From: Desulfopila sp. IMCC35006
Lineage (GTDB): Bacteria; Desulfobacterota; Desulfobulbia; Desulfobulbales; Desulfocapsaceae
Length of the DNA: 64,000 nucleotides
Direction of reading: 5' to 3'
NCBI RefSeq assembly: GCF_005116645.1
Contig: NZ_SWCM01000005.1
Location: 124,001 to 188,000, forward strand
A program made the position numbers and the translations under genes. A model generated the notes under the pieces. The model saw nothing but the letters and a program-made list of their open reading frames with translations. It searched no databases and was not told the origin of the DNA. Positions 45,981-54,893 of this stretch are shown piece by piece. Position 1 is the first letter of the stretch. The number at the start of each line of letters is the position of its first letter.

Positions 45981-46088
45981 TCAAGCGGGCAGAAATACAG
46001 TCAAGGATTTACCGAGATCGGTAAGTCCCTTTTCCGGGTCGATATCCTTCGATGCGCTGCGGCCATGTTGAACAAGAAATAATGCCAT
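45981..46088 (-). pseudogene. SixA-like phosphohistidine phosphatase, truncated
   Basis: AGGAGG stands eight bases before an ATG. The frame reads LFLVQHGRSASKDIDPEKGL then TDLGK and ends after 35 codons. That is the exact start of SixA-type proteins (L..VQHG....DP...LTD.G), which are about 160 residues long. A frame one base away continues ISARLKEISPIPATCMV for a little further. The catalytic histidine motif is present but the rest of the domain is lost. Confidence 0.65.
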
Positions 46089-46147
46089 ATCACTGCCTCC
46101 TATACCTTATTGCTGGCCATATGTACCCTTGAAATCGGTCCTGCCTT

Positions 46148-47020
46148 TTACCATGGTGATGTCAGGAGTATTTCCTGTTTCGTCACCGGATGATTGGCAA
46201 TTGCAAGCTCAATTTTTTGCAGAAACAGTTCCTGGGATTCAGGCAGACTGCCCTTTAAAGATACAATATTATTGCCGTGATCTCCCCAGTAAATGGTCTT
46301 GAAAGTCATATTTTTCAGAAGGTACCTTTCCTCCTCAAGGATCTGCAGCGGGGTTGCCTGGATGAATGCACCCGTCTCAATCTGGTTCGCAAGTTGCGTG
46401 CCCGGTTGTATTGTCAGTGCCATAGGGGCTAATTGTTCGGGCTGCATGATGTTGAGCAGCCTCGTGGTTGCAACGATATGTTTCTGGGAACGTTCTTTAC
46501 CACCTATTCCAAAGATAATAGAAGCAAGTACTGCAATACCGGCCGCCTTGGCCTTTGCCATTCCCTCCTCGGCCTGTTCCGGCGTCAGCCCTTTTTGGAT
46601 CCGCTCCAGGGTGACGCGGTCACCGGACTCCAGACCGACATACGCCAGAGTTAACCCTGCTTTTTTCAGTTCCGTGAGTTCTTCTACGGATTTACGCCGG
46701 AGATCATTCAACCCGGCATAGAGGGAAATCTTTGAACACTCCGGAATGGTTGTGGTGATTTTTTCAAGAATATCCAGAAGAAACTCGGTCTTCAGGGCCA
46801 GTACGTTCCCGTCGATGAGAAAGATAGATCTGATATGCCGATACGCATTGCTCGCTTCGTCTATATCGGCAAAGATATCCTCGATTTTCCTGATGCGAAA
46901 TCGCTTATCCCTGAACATGTCGCAAAAGGTGCATTTATTATGGGTACAGCCCAGGGTTGTCTGTATCAGTAAACTATCGGCCTCCATCCAGGGCCGGTAC
47001 ACTTTTCCTTCGTAATACAT
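46148..47020 (-). CDS. Radical SAM protein (Elp3/coproporphyrinogen-like)
   Basis: The 290-residue protein has the SAM-cluster motif CTHNKCTFC near residue 25, then RSIFLIDGNVLAL, LYAGLNDLRRKSVEELTELK and VGLESGDRVTLERIQKG, the standard sequence of the Elp3/B12-lacking radical SAM group. Close relatives in anaerobes are of unknown substrate. AGGAGAGAG precedes the ATG. No partner gene is adjacent. A long palindromic repeat separates it from the SDR gene. Confidence 0.85.
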   Translation of the reverse strand: MYYEGKVYRPWMEADSLLIQTTLGCTHNKCTFCDMFRDKRFRIRKIEDIFADIDEASNAYRHIRSIFLIDGNVLALKTEFLLDILEKITTTIPECSKISLYAGLNDLRRKSVEELTELKKAGLTLAYVGLESGDRVTLERIQKGLTPEQAEEGMAKAKAAGIAVLASIIFGIGGKERSQKHIVATTRLLNIMQPEQLAPMALTIQPGTQLANQIETGAFIQATPLQILEEERYLLKNMTFKTIYWGDHGNNIVSLKGSLPESQELFLQKIELAIANHPVTKQEILLTSPW

Positions 47021-47068
47021 TGCTCTCTCCTCGTCCGGATAAACCGGCAGCCTCCTACTTTTTTTTTT

Positions 47069-47238
47069 GTGATTACCACTAAACCTCAGCTATATGGGGA
47101 TATGAGGTGCCCTTTTCACGGGACGCCATAAACCCATCCCTGGGGGCTTGACCGCAGCCATCCAGGCTGCGGAACACCCGTGCAAAGGGCATCTCATATC
47201 CCTCTGGATCTTTTAAGCTGAACTTTAGTGGTAATCAC
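47069..47238. repeat. Long-stem palindromic element, copy 1
   Basis: The ends GTGATTACCACTAAA and TTTAGTGGTAATCAC are perfect 15-bp inverted repeats. Inside them GGATATGAGGTGCCCTTT pairs with its near-complement, and at the centre is a conserved core (CCCATCCCTGGGGGCTT and GCAGCC-ATCCA-GGCTGC). The whole element can fold into one hairpin. Its right end runs into the SDR gene and supplies that gene's last codons and stop. The same element is at 60.96 kb and a variant at 49.37 kb. Confidence 0.85.
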
Positions 47239-48052
47239 ATTTTTTTTGTGCTATTTCAGCCAGAATTGCCTCGATTACGCGTTCAATCTCTGCACATTTC
47301 TGTGGATTTAGTGCATCGGGATGGGGCGAAGAAAAATGACCGATATCATTGTCAAAATACCGGCCGGAGGCAGCAGAGAATTCTTCCGACAGAGCCGCGC
47401 GGCAGAGAATTTCCGCGCCGATACGGAGATCGCCACCAGCCACGCCATAGGCTTGTTTCACCATCTTGCTGCCGAGCATCGACCCGGGATTAACCGCAAT
47501 AATCGCCGGGCCGTCTTCTCGAAGCGCAAGGGCCATCCTGCGGGACCACATGGTCAGCGCCAGTTTACTTTGCGCATACGCCGCCCCGTCAGACAATTCG
47601 CCCCGCCCCGCCAGCGCTTCCGGATGAACCGGAAACTGGGCAGCGGAGGACAGATTGATTACTCGTCCTGACACGCCAAGCAGCGGCACAAGCCGCCTGG
47701 TCAGCAGATAGGGGGCAATCGTATTGACGGCAAACCGGACATCAAGCCCGTCCAGCGTAATACGATCCGGTGCACGGTAGACGCCTGCATTATTGATGAG
47801 GACATCGAGTTTGTCGTGCTTCTCACTCACCGCCTTGGCCAGTCTCTCAACATTGGCCATGTGCGATACATCAGACACGTAACTTTCAACATGCCCAGCG
47901 TCTGACAACGCGGACAGTGTTCTCTCCAGCTGGTCAAGTTTTGCCTGGTTTCGCCCGTGCAACAAAACGTGGTGGCCCAATGATACCAGCATCCTGGCTG
48001 TTTCTAAGCCGATGCCGTCAGTGGCCCCTGTAATGAGAATTGTTTTTTGCAT
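47225..48052 (-). CDS. Short-chain dehydrogenase/reductase
   Basis: The 275-residue SDR has the nucleotide loop TGATDGIGLETA, the NNAG motif (VLINNAGVY), the catalytic serine in INLSSAAQ and the YxxxK pair (YAQSK). Cofactor preference by eye is NADP+ (HGRNQAK after strand 2). AAGGAA precedes the ATG. The last residues CDYH and the stop lie within a palindromic repeat element. It is followed upstream by a zinc-free quinone-oxidoreductase-type gene on the same strand, and both may serve carbonyl detoxification under the LysR regulator at 49.5 kb. Confidence 0.9.
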   Translation of the reverse strand: MQKTILITGATDGIGLETARMLVSLGHHVLLHGRNQAKLDQLERTLSALSDAGHVESYVSDVSHMANVERLAKAVSEKHDKLDVLINNAGVYRAPDRITLDGLDVRFAVNTIAPYLLTRRLVPLLGVSGRVINLSSAAQFPVHPEALAGRGELSDGAAYAQSKLALTMWSRRMALALREDGPAIIAVNPGSMLGSKMVKQAYGVAGGDLRIGAEILCRAALSEEFSAASGRYFDNDIGHFSSPHPDALNPQKCAEIERVIEAILAEIAQKKCDYH

Positions 48053-48141
48053 AATTTTGTTTCCTTAATTCAATGCAGGCCGACTCGATTCAACGGTTCT
48101 TCCCATTGTTTGAACCCATAGGCCGGATCGTTCACTTCTCT

Positions 48142-49161
48142 TTATGCATCAAAGCCGTCAAGCACGTTCTTACCAATAACACGGCCGCTTTCCTGCTGCA
48201 CGTGAGCCTGCTTAAGCATTGCAGCACTGACTTTGCCGAGATTTTTTGTCACAGTGGAAATCAACGTACCCCCGTCAATGAGCTCCGCTACCCGATTCAG
48301 CAATTCATGCTGTTTTTCCATGTCCTCCGTTTGAAACATCGAACGGGCAAACATAAATTCCCAACTAAAGCTGAGCGCCTTGGGTTTGATGGAATTGATG
48401 GCAAGAGACTGGGGGTCATCGATCAGCGCGATATGCCCCCGAGGCTTGATAAGCTCGACGATCGCCGGAAAATGTCCTTCTGTTCCATTAAGGCTTGCAA
48501 CATAGCGCGGCTGAATCCCCAGGGCCTTGACCTGCTCTACCAGTGACTCCCGGTGATTGATTACCTGGTCGGCGCCCATTTTTTTGACCCACTCGATGGT
48601 GTCTGGGCGGGAGGCGGTGGCGATCACCGTCAGCCCCGTGAGCTTCTTGGCGAGTTGAATGAGAATGGAACCGACACCTCCTGCAGCGCCGACGATCAGC
48701 AGGCTCTCACCCTTCCCATCTCCTTCCTTGAGACCGAAGGAGTCAAACAAGATCTCCCAGGCGGTTATAGAGGTCAGGGGAAATCCGGCTGCCTCAGCGA
48801 ACCCGAGGGATTTCGGTTTTTTCCCGACGATTCGCTCATCAACGGCATGATATGCGGAGTTGGTACCCGGCCGGGTGATTTCACCGGCGTAATAGACTGC
48901 ATCGCCAACCTTGAATGTGCGGACATCGCTGCCGATTTCACGAACAATGCCCGCAGCATCATAGCCAATGATCTTGGTCTGACCTTTTTCCGGTCCTAAT
49001 TCAGGCATGGCGCGAACCTTCACATCCACTGGATTTACCGAAATGCCCCTGACCTCAACTAAAAGATCACGTGGCCCGAGTACCGGTGTTGCTGCTTCAA
49101 ATTCGATCAAAGCGTCTTGTGCGGTAATTGGTCCTGCCTGCTTGTATCCTATTGCCTTCAT
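48142..49161 (-). CDS. Quinone-oxidoreductase-like alcohol dehydrogenase family protein
   Basis: The 339-residue MDR protein has [12 protein letters not shown] in the N-terminal domain, the NADPH loop [21 protein letters not shown] and the block [13 protein letters not shown]. It lacks the structural-zinc cysteine cluster, as expected for quinone/enone reductases of the zinc-binding-ADH-like group. I take the ATG at 49161 behind CGGAGA. It is divergent from the LysR gene, with palindromic copy 3 in the shared intergenic space, and lies 90 bases upstream of the SDR. Confidence 0.88.
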   Translation of the reverse strand: MKAIGYKQAGPITAQDALIEFEAATPVLGPRDLLVEVRGISVNPVDVKVRAMPELGPEKGQTKIIGYDAAGIVREIGSDVRTFKVGDAVYYAGEITRPGTNSAYHAVDERIVGKKPKSLGFAEAAGFPLTSITAWEILFDSFGLKEGDGKGESLLIVGAAGGVGSILIQLAKKLTGLTVIATASRPDTIEWVKKMGADQVINHRESLVEQVKALGIQPRYVASLNGTEGHFPAIVELIKPRGHIALIDDPQSLAINSIKPKALSFSWEFMFARSMFQTEDMEKQHELLNRVAELIDGGTLISTVTKNLGKVSAAMLKQAHVQQESGRVIGKNVLDGFDA

Positions 49162-49366
49162 GTTTGCGTCTCCGATGTGTTTGTTTATGTCCAATGTATT
49201 TCGTTCAAATCATTACTGTCCGACAATCTCTCATTGAAGATGGTCGAAACTTTTCTGCATCGTTGATTCTTTTTGATTGCATGATCGGACTATAATTACC
49301 AAAGTAATCGAGGATAATAGGGCAAAATACAGAATCAGTTTATAGTTTATATTGATAATTAAAAAT

Positions 49367-49538
49367 TTGATTACCCCTCAAACTCAGCCTATCGGCATGG
49401 AAGGGGGTGAGCTGTTCGTGTCTCGGGTCTCTGCAGCCATGGACGGCTGCAGCGAAGCCCCCAGGGATGGGTTTACGGCGTCCCGAGACACGAACAGCTC
49501 ACCCCCTGATTCAGTAGCTGAACATTAAGGACAATCAA
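49367..49538. repeat. Long-stem palindromic element, copy 3 (variant stem)
   Basis: A perfect 25-bp stem (49403-49427 with 49482-49506, beginning GGGGGTGAGCTGTTCGTGTC) encloses the same core as copies 1 and 2, but in the reverse orientation (GCAGCC-ATGGAC-GGCTGC, then AAGCCCCCAGGGATGGG). The outer ends (TTGATTACC...CTCAGC and TAGCTGAAC...ACAATCAA) resemble copies 1 and 2. The stem differs in sequence from theirs while staying fully paired. The right end stops 8 bases before the LysR start. Confidence 0.8.
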
Positions 49539-49546
49539 AATTAAAA

Positions 49547-50461
49547 ATGAACATTGAACACCTCAAACTCTTTATCCGGGTGGCCACGACCAATAACATC
49601 AGCCTGGCCGGCAAAGAACTCGGGCTGTCACCTGCGGTGGCAAGTACGCATATAGGCAAGCTTGAAGAAGAGCTTGGTGTCCGCCTGATCCATAGAACCA
49701 CTCGGAAAGTATCCCTGACGGAAGAAGGGGTGGCACTTCTTCCGCACGCGGAAGAAGTCCTTGCAAGCATTGAAGCCGCCCGTGCATCGGTCGGGGCTGG
49801 GGATGTGTTGCCTAAAGGAAACCTGCGGGTCACTGCCCCTTCTTCTTTCGGTCGCATGCATCTGGTGCCGACCTTAAAGGGTTTTTTATCGCACTACCCT
49901 GACCTCTCTGTCGATTTGCACTTTTCTGATTCGATAGTCGATTTGGTTGAGGGTGGATTTGATATAGCCATCCGTAATGCAGATTTAAAGAATTCAACGA
50001 TGATTGCCCGCAAACTGGCACCCGACAAGCGAATTGTCTGTGCATCCCCGGAGTATCTGGCGAGGTTTGGTGAACCGAGAAGACCGGATGAGTTGCGCGA
50101 CCATCAATGCATTAATTTGCTGGGCCTTGAAACTTTGGTATTTGAGACTCCCACCGGTCAGGTGAGCATTAAGACAAAGGGACGCGTGCGGACCGATCAT
50201 GGAGAAACCGTCCGGGATGCGTGTGCCGATGGACTAGGTATTGCAATTTCTTCTACATGGAGTGTCTATCAGCACCTGGAGCGGGGAGAACTGGTGCAGA
50301 TATTGCGGGACTACCCATTGGTTTCCGAAACCGCCATATGGGCAGTCTATCCCAGTTCTCGACTCCTGGCTCCCAAGGTCAGGGTTTTTATCGACTATTT
50401 TGGTGGATGTTACGGCAGCCCCCCATATTGGGATGAAAAATTGCGCGGCAGTATCTTGTAA
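49547..50461 (+). CDS. LysR-family transcriptional regulator
   Basis: The 304-residue protein has a LysR winged helix at the start (LKLFIRVATTNNISLAGKEL, then IGKLEEELGVRLIHRTTRKV) and the effector domain typical of the CrgA/DmlR-like group (GNLRVTAPSSFGRMHLVP, IRNADLKNSTMIARKL). It is divergent from the quinone-reductase/SDR pair and probably controls it. AAGG lies 16 bases before the ATG, inside the end of the palindromic element, so its translation start may depend on that element. Confidence 0.9.
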   Translation: MNIEHLKLFIRVATTNNISLAGKELGLSPAVASTHIGKLEEELGVRLIHRTTRKVSLTEEGVALLPHAEEVLASIEAARASVGAGDVLPKGNLRVTAPSSFGRMHLVPTLKGFLSHYPDLSVDLHFSDSIVDLVEGGFDIAIRNADLKNSTMIARKLAPDKRIVCASPEYLARFGEPRRPDELRDHQCINLLGLETLVFETPTGQVSIKTKGRVRTDHGETVRDACADGLGIAISSTWSVYQHLERGELVQILRDYPLVSETAIWAVYPSSRLLAPKVRVFIDYFGGCYGSPPYWDEKLRGSIL

Positions 50462-50596
50462 GATTGGACTTTGACCAAATGACGCGTGGTGCGTATGTAT
50501 ATAACAATTCAGTTTCGAACACCCTCGACCTGTACCCAAAAATAATAACGACCCTTTTTGCTTTTCCATTTTTTTTCCAGGTTTTACCCGATACAC

Positions 50597-51196
50597 ATGA
50601 ATTTCTTGGCACATTTATATCTTTCCGGCGATTCCGATCAGGTGATGATAGGCAATTTCATCACTGATTTCATAAAAGGAAAAGAAGGAGAACATTACCC
50701 ACGAGAGGTTTATCTGGGCATTCTGCTGCATAGAGAAATTGACGCATTCACGGACCGGCATCCTCTGGTCGCAGAGAGTAAACAGCGGCTTTGGCAAAAA
50801 CACAGGCATTATTCATCGGTTATTGTGGATATATTCTACGATCATTTTCTGGCTAAAAACTGGCCTGAATACAGCAGCACCTCGCTTAAAGAGTTTGCCT
50901 GTCATTCCTATTCGACCATTCAACGCTTTGGAAATGTCCTTCCCCAAAAAGCTCAACAGGTAATTCCTCAAATGATAGCCAACAATTGGCTCCTTAATTA
51001 TGCGAAGCTGGAAGGGGTCAACAGAGCACTGCATGGCATGGCCAAAAGAGCTGCCTTCCAGTCTTCGATGGATAGTGCCATAGACGACCTGCAAAAAGAT
51101 TATGAAAAATTTGCCAGGGACTTCAGAGAATTTTTCCCTCAACTTGCAGCCCATGCCATAACCTGCCTCCAAAGGCTGGAAGCTACGAAGCTTTGA
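50597..51196 (+). CDS. acpH: Acyl carrier protein phosphodiesterase
   Basis: AcpH removes the phosphopantetheine group from holo-ACP. The 199-residue protein matches the DUF479/AcpH family: MNFLAHLYLSGDSDQVMIGN, then GILLHREIDAFTDRHPLV, VDIFYDHFLAKNW. The H and D residues are those of the HD-like metal site. I choose the ATG at 50597, since the family begins with MNFLAH. The ribosome site is weak. Confidence 0.9.
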   Translation: MNFLAHLYLSGDSDQVMIGNFITDFIKGKEGEHYPREVYLGILLHREIDAFTDRHPLVAESKQRLWQKHRHYSSVIVDIFYDHFLAKNWPEYSSTSLKEFACHSYSTIQRFGNVLPQKAQQVIPQMIANNWLLNYAKLEGVNRALHGMAKRAAFQSSMDSAIDDLQKDYEKFARDFREFFPQLAAHAITCLQRLEATKL

Positions 51197-51298
51197 CATT
51201 AAAGCTGAAGCTGTAACTCTCTCTAACATCTGCGGAGCCAGGCACCGGGTTCCTGTTTGTGACTGAGCTGATGTTGCCAAAGCGACGCTGCGTTGAAA

Positions 51299-52009
51299 TT
51301 AGCTGGAACATTTTATTAGAGTTTTAAAGAGTGGCAACATCGTTTTTTCGGTGACGGACATCATGAGCTCCGGATGCCACTGGACAAGAGTGATCGGCAG
51401 CTCTCTGTGCTCTGCGGCTTCGATAATACCATCGGAGGCCAATGCTGTGATCAATAGATCTTTTCCCGGTGTTTTGATTGCTTGATGATGCCGGGAGTTG
51501 ACGGTGATTGTGGAACCAAATAAATGATGCAGCTTCGACTCCGGTTCAATAAATACCTTATGATCAACACCAGGTATGCACTCTCCACCGGAATGGCAGT
51601 GCAGAGGAGTTGAGAGTTCAGAAAAAATGTCCTGATACAGAGTGCCACCCAGAGCCACATTCACCAGCTGTGCACCCCGGCATATTGCCAGTACTGGTTT
51701 TTTGCTTTCACGAGCGATGCGAAAAGCCGCAAACTGGTATGCATCGAGTTCACAGTTGGTTCTGCCGCAGCGATCTCTTTTCTTTTCTCCGTAATGTTGC
51801 GGGGCAATGTCAATGCCGCCGGTCAAAAGAACACCATGGGCAATTTGCAGCATCGCAGACAATTGTTCAATCTGTCTGGTAAATGGGATGATGTACGGTA
51901 TGCCCCCTGCCGCTTCAATAGCTGTGGTATAAGCGATGGGTAGAATGTGGGACGGGATGCCATGCTGGTTTTCGTCGGTATAGCAGACGATTGCGATAAA
52001 CGGCTTCAT
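51299..52009 (-). CDS. Gamma-glutamyl-gamma-aminobutyrate hydrolase family peptidase (C26)
   Basis: The 236-residue class I glutamine-amidotransferase-like hydrolase has the nucleophile elbow in VLAICRGAQLVNVALGGTLYQD, the oxyanion segment GVLLTGGIDIAPQHYGE and the His-Glu pair in VQWHPELM. The family (PuuD-like) cleaves gamma-glutamyl amides. Its ATG overlaps the stop of the broken peptide-transporter ATPase fragment (ATGA). With iadA upstream it looks like the remains of a peptide-degradation operon. Confidence 0.88.
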   Translation of the reverse strand: MKPFIAIVCYTDENQHGIPSHILPIAYTTAIEAAGGIPYIIPFTRQIEQLSAMLQIAHGVLLTGGIDIAPQHYGEKKRDRCGRTNCELDAYQFAAFRIARESKKPVLAICRGAQLVNVALGGTLYQDIFSELSTPLHCHSGGECIPGVDHKVFIEPESKLHHLFGSTITVNSRHHQAIKTPGKDLLITALASDGIIEAAEHRELPITLVQWHPELMMSVTEKTMLPLFKTLIKCSS

Positions 52010-52302
52010 GAACAGCTCACTTTATTTTCGGGGTGGAGCAAGGTCATCGGCTCCTGGAAGATCATCAACATGTCAAGGCCTCGAACCTTCCCTGCTTCCT
52101 TGTTGGAGAGAGTTGTGCTGTCCTGAGCCTGACCGTTCTTGCGACGCAGTTCGATTTTGCCTGGATCTGTGCGCACATGGGCGAGAAGCTGCATACCCAC
52201 TGCAAAGTTACTATTTTTCCGGATCCGAATTCTCCAGCAATGGCAAGTGTTTCCCCCCTTTGCCACGGAGCAACTCACCGAAAGGATTTCGTCAGAGTGC
52301 AT
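52006..52302 (-). pseudogene. Frameshifted remnant of a di/oligopeptide ABC ATPase (DppD/OppD)
   Basis: The main frame reads ILSVSCSVAKGGNT and later KVRGLDMLMIFQEPMTLLHP, the start and Q-loop of OppD/DppD (FQEPMTSLNP). Between them the Walker A region is in another frame: LAIAGEFGSGK appears one base off. Two compensating shifts thus destroy the ATP site, and the gene ends right after the Q-loop, so the signature, Walker B and C-terminal parts are missing. It overlaps both iadA and the C26 gene. Confidence 0.78.
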
Positions 52303-52306
52303 CTGC

Positions 52307-53485
52307 CTATCCTTGCTCAAAATAACCTTTTTTCAGAAGGCACCCGTCTCTTTTGACAATGGCTCCACCGGCGACAACATCGACAATGCGCATGGCCGAT
52401 GGGTCAAGGATGAGAACATCCCCATCAGCCCCGGCAGCGATCACTCCCTTACGTCCTTGTAAACCATAAAGTCGAGCCGGAGTTGTGGTCAGCGGTTTCA
52501 GGGCTTTTTCAAGGTTCATGTGCAATGTATTAACCAGCCTGTTCAGCTCAAAACAGAGGGAGACAGGGGTGTCGATGCCCATACCGACGATGTGTTTACG
52601 TTCCTTATCCCAGCGAGGCATGGAACCGCCGGCATCGGAGCTGAAGGTGATCCGGTCGAAAAGGCCGCGATTATCGGCAAGGACGGCGAAGTCGGCTGCA
52701 GAAAGGTAGTTGTCCTGTTCGGTCGGCATTTCCGTCAGGCAGGTCGCATCGGCGGTTGCGCCCATTTCAGCAAGCTGGAAGACCTGTTCCTGCAGGAGCA
52801 GATCCTTCCTGTTGACGTGAGTGGGAATAAAGGTATCAGCGCGAATGCCGTATTTTTTTATCACCATAAAGAGCAGCTGCAGCCGCTCTTCTTTGATCCC
52901 GGTGTGAATGGTCATGATTCCCGGCTTGCCGGCGACCAGCGCGGCCACACGAATTTCAGCGGCCATGGCCGCCAGGTCCTCGGCAGTCAACAGGGGTCCC
53001 CGGGTATCGGCCAGGGCCAGTTTCAGGCCGATTACCGGTCTGAGATAGGTAAGGTCACGCCCTATTGAACCGGTGACAGTGGGGGATGGATGCCAGTAGG
53101 CACCGGTCAGCATAAAGGCGGTCATTCCTTCATTGTTGAAGGCTTCGGTTTTGGCGTAGAGGCTCTCCACTGATCGGGTCAGTGAGTCGGTGCCAAGCAG
53201 CCCCACGGCTGTTGTTACCCCGTTGTCAAAGTTCATCGACAGCTGCATCTCGGGGGTGCGGGTGTGAAAACCACCCTCCCCACCTCCACCGGTGAAATGC
53301 TGATGTCCATCGATGAATCCTGGCGTCACGGCCATGCCTTTGGCATCAATGAGGTCGTTTTTGCCAGGCAGGCTTGCCGGATCAATATGCTCCGCGATGT
53401 GGAGTATCCTGCCTCCACCAATCAACACGTCGCCTCTGCCAAGGGCAGACGGGGTGTAGATGTCACCATTTTGTATCAGAATCAT
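52307..53485 (-). CDS. iadA: Isoaspartyl dipeptidase
   Basis: IadA splits beta-aspartyl dipeptides formed by protein ageing. The 392-residue amidohydrolase has the metal site GFIDGHQHFTGGGGEGGFHTRTPE, the IHTGIKEERL region, FIPTHVNRKDLL and the catalytic aspartate in FSSDAGGSMPRW. The lysine of the metal bridge falls around IGLKLALAD. It is the first gene of the eroded iadA - (dppD) - C26 locus. No transporter permease or binding-protein gene is left nearby. Confidence 0.93.
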   Translation of the reverse strand: MILIQNGDIYTPSALGRGDVLIGGGRILHIAEHIDPASLPGKNDLIDAKGMAVTPGFIDGHQHFTGGGGEGGFHTRTPEMQLSMNFDNGVTTAVGLLGTDSLTRSVESLYAKTEAFNNEGMTAFMLTGAYWHPSPTVTGSIGRDLTYLRPVIGLKLALADTRGPLLTAEDLAAMAAEIRVAALVAGKPGIMTIHTGIKEERLQLLFMVIKKYGIRADTFIPTHVNRKDLLLQEQVFQLAEMGATADATCLTEMPTEQDNYLSAADFAVLADNRGLFDRITFSSDAGGSMPRWDKERKHIVGMGIDTPVSLCFELNRLVNTLHMNLEKALKPLTTTPARLYGLQGRKGVIAAGADGDVLILDPSAMRIVDVVAGGAIVKRDGCLLKKGYFEQG

Positions 53486-53624
53486 GCTGTTCAGCCCCAG
53501 GGTTATTTGTGTTTATAAAGACGTATTACAACTTAGTATAACTTAAAAAAATATCCGTCAAAGGGAAATAGTCGTGCAGCTAAAGATATTGATAATGTTA
53601 CAGATGTGTATTTTTACAAGGCTG

Positions 53625-53640
53625 TTTAGCTCGAGCTAAA
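53625..53640. promoter_or_regulatory. Perfect 16-bp palindrome TTTAGCTCGAGCTAAA
   Basis: It is the only clear structure in the 270-base space between the HD-domain gene end and the iadA start, and reads the same on both strands with no loop. It may be a protein-binding site. Confidence 0.35.
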
Positions 53641-53755
53641 GGTATCTTTTTCGGTCTTGCGTGCGGATCGCTTGGCAAAGAAGGCAGGTTATTATCGACA
53701 GAAGGTCTATGAATTTTTTACTTGAGGTGTTCCAGGTTATGCAAACTGCAAGCCA

Positions 53756-54541
53756 CTAGTACTTCAAACGCTTCTCGATATAGCTGTTGACGAAATCCAG
53801 TGCCTCTCGAAGAAGTGGTGTATCGGGCAGCGTGGCGGCGATTGCTCCAATATTGTCTCGCTCCCGCAGAATCACAAAAGTTGGCCGGAAATGTATATCG
53901 AAAACCCAACTCATCTGCAGTACTTTCAATTCATTGATGGTTTTTAGCTTGCCGTAGTTCATGATCCGTCCATCGAGCAGCATACGATAGACCTCTTCAC
54001 GTACCTGCGTGCCTGTTCCCAATCCAAGGGTAATAACGGGATTTCGCAAAGATTCTGCCATTTGAAAGTGCTCGGACATGACCCGCAGAATGTCAATTTT
54101 ATCCGCATCACGGATGAGTTGGCAGTGAAGCAAAGTTTGCGGATCAAGATTTTCAGGCAGACGGAGCCGGTTGTGAAACAGAATGGCGAGACTGATGATC
54201 CGACGCTCGGCAAAATTCAATGTGTGGAGGACGCGGTGACGATTCAACTCCCAAAGGGAAAGCTTGGCATGATTATCGGAATCAAGATCACGAAAGGTCC
54301 GGTATTTTTGGTACTGGGGAAACCGACCGATGTCGTGAAATAAAGCCGTCACGAAAGCAATCCGGATATCGTTTTCCATAAGACCAAGACCTGATGCAAT
54401 ACGCGCAATGGCCGCGCACACACGGAAGGTGTGTGCTTCCTTCAGGTCCAGACTCTGCTGATGCAGGGGGTCAACCTCCTGGAAAGTCAGGATATGATGT
54501 TTCGCCCATTGCTGAAAAAAATTACACTGCTCTTCGTTCAT
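53756..54541 (-). CDS. HD-domain phosphohydrolase
   Basis: The 261-residue protein has the HD metal-site series: H in KEAHTFRVCAAIARI, the pair in TALFHDIGRFPQYQK, a later H and the last D in IRDADKIDILRVM. HD proteins hydrolyse nucleotides or phosphoesters; the substrate is unknown. It stands alone. The 350 bases upstream (54542-54893) hold only a short TTGCAGG/CCTGCAA hairpin at 54738-54757. Confidence 0.85.
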   Translation of the reverse strand: MNEEQCNFFQQWAKHHILTFQEVDPLHQQSLDLKEAHTFRVCAAIARIASGLGLMENDIRIAFVTALFHDIGRFPQYQKYRTFRDLDSDNHAKLSLWELNRHRVLHTLNFAERRIISLAILFHNRLRLPENLDPQTLLHCQLIRDADKIDILRVMSEHFQMAESLRNPVITLGLGTGTQVREEVYRMLLDGRIMNYGKLKTINELKVLQMSWVFDIHFRPTFVILRERDNIGAIAATLPDTPLLREALDFVNSYIEKRLKY

Positions 54542-54893
54542 GCGGACGTGTTATACTTTTTAAAGGCTGGATATGCACACCACCCACAGACGAGTGTTTT
54601 ACAGGGACAGCATCGCTTAAATGAAAATTTCCAATACTATCATACCACTACGGCATGGCAGAGATATCTCTCGTAAGAACTGGTCATTATATTAATACCA
54701 CCGGCTATTTGACATTACAATTTGTTATCCAGGCAGTTTGCAGGAGTATACCTGCAACGGTAGTGGTGAACAGCTACTAAGGATGAACGGCAGGAAAGCG
54801 GATTGTTTGCAAAGAACTCCGGATGGAGAAGCACAAAAAGTGCACTACGTGAATCATGATGCTTATTGTTTCAGTGCGTATTGATATATCATT

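Noticed and set aside
47069-47238. CRISPR or insertion-sequence end
   Set aside because: There are no regularly spaced repeats and no transposase; the element is a single self-complementary unit.
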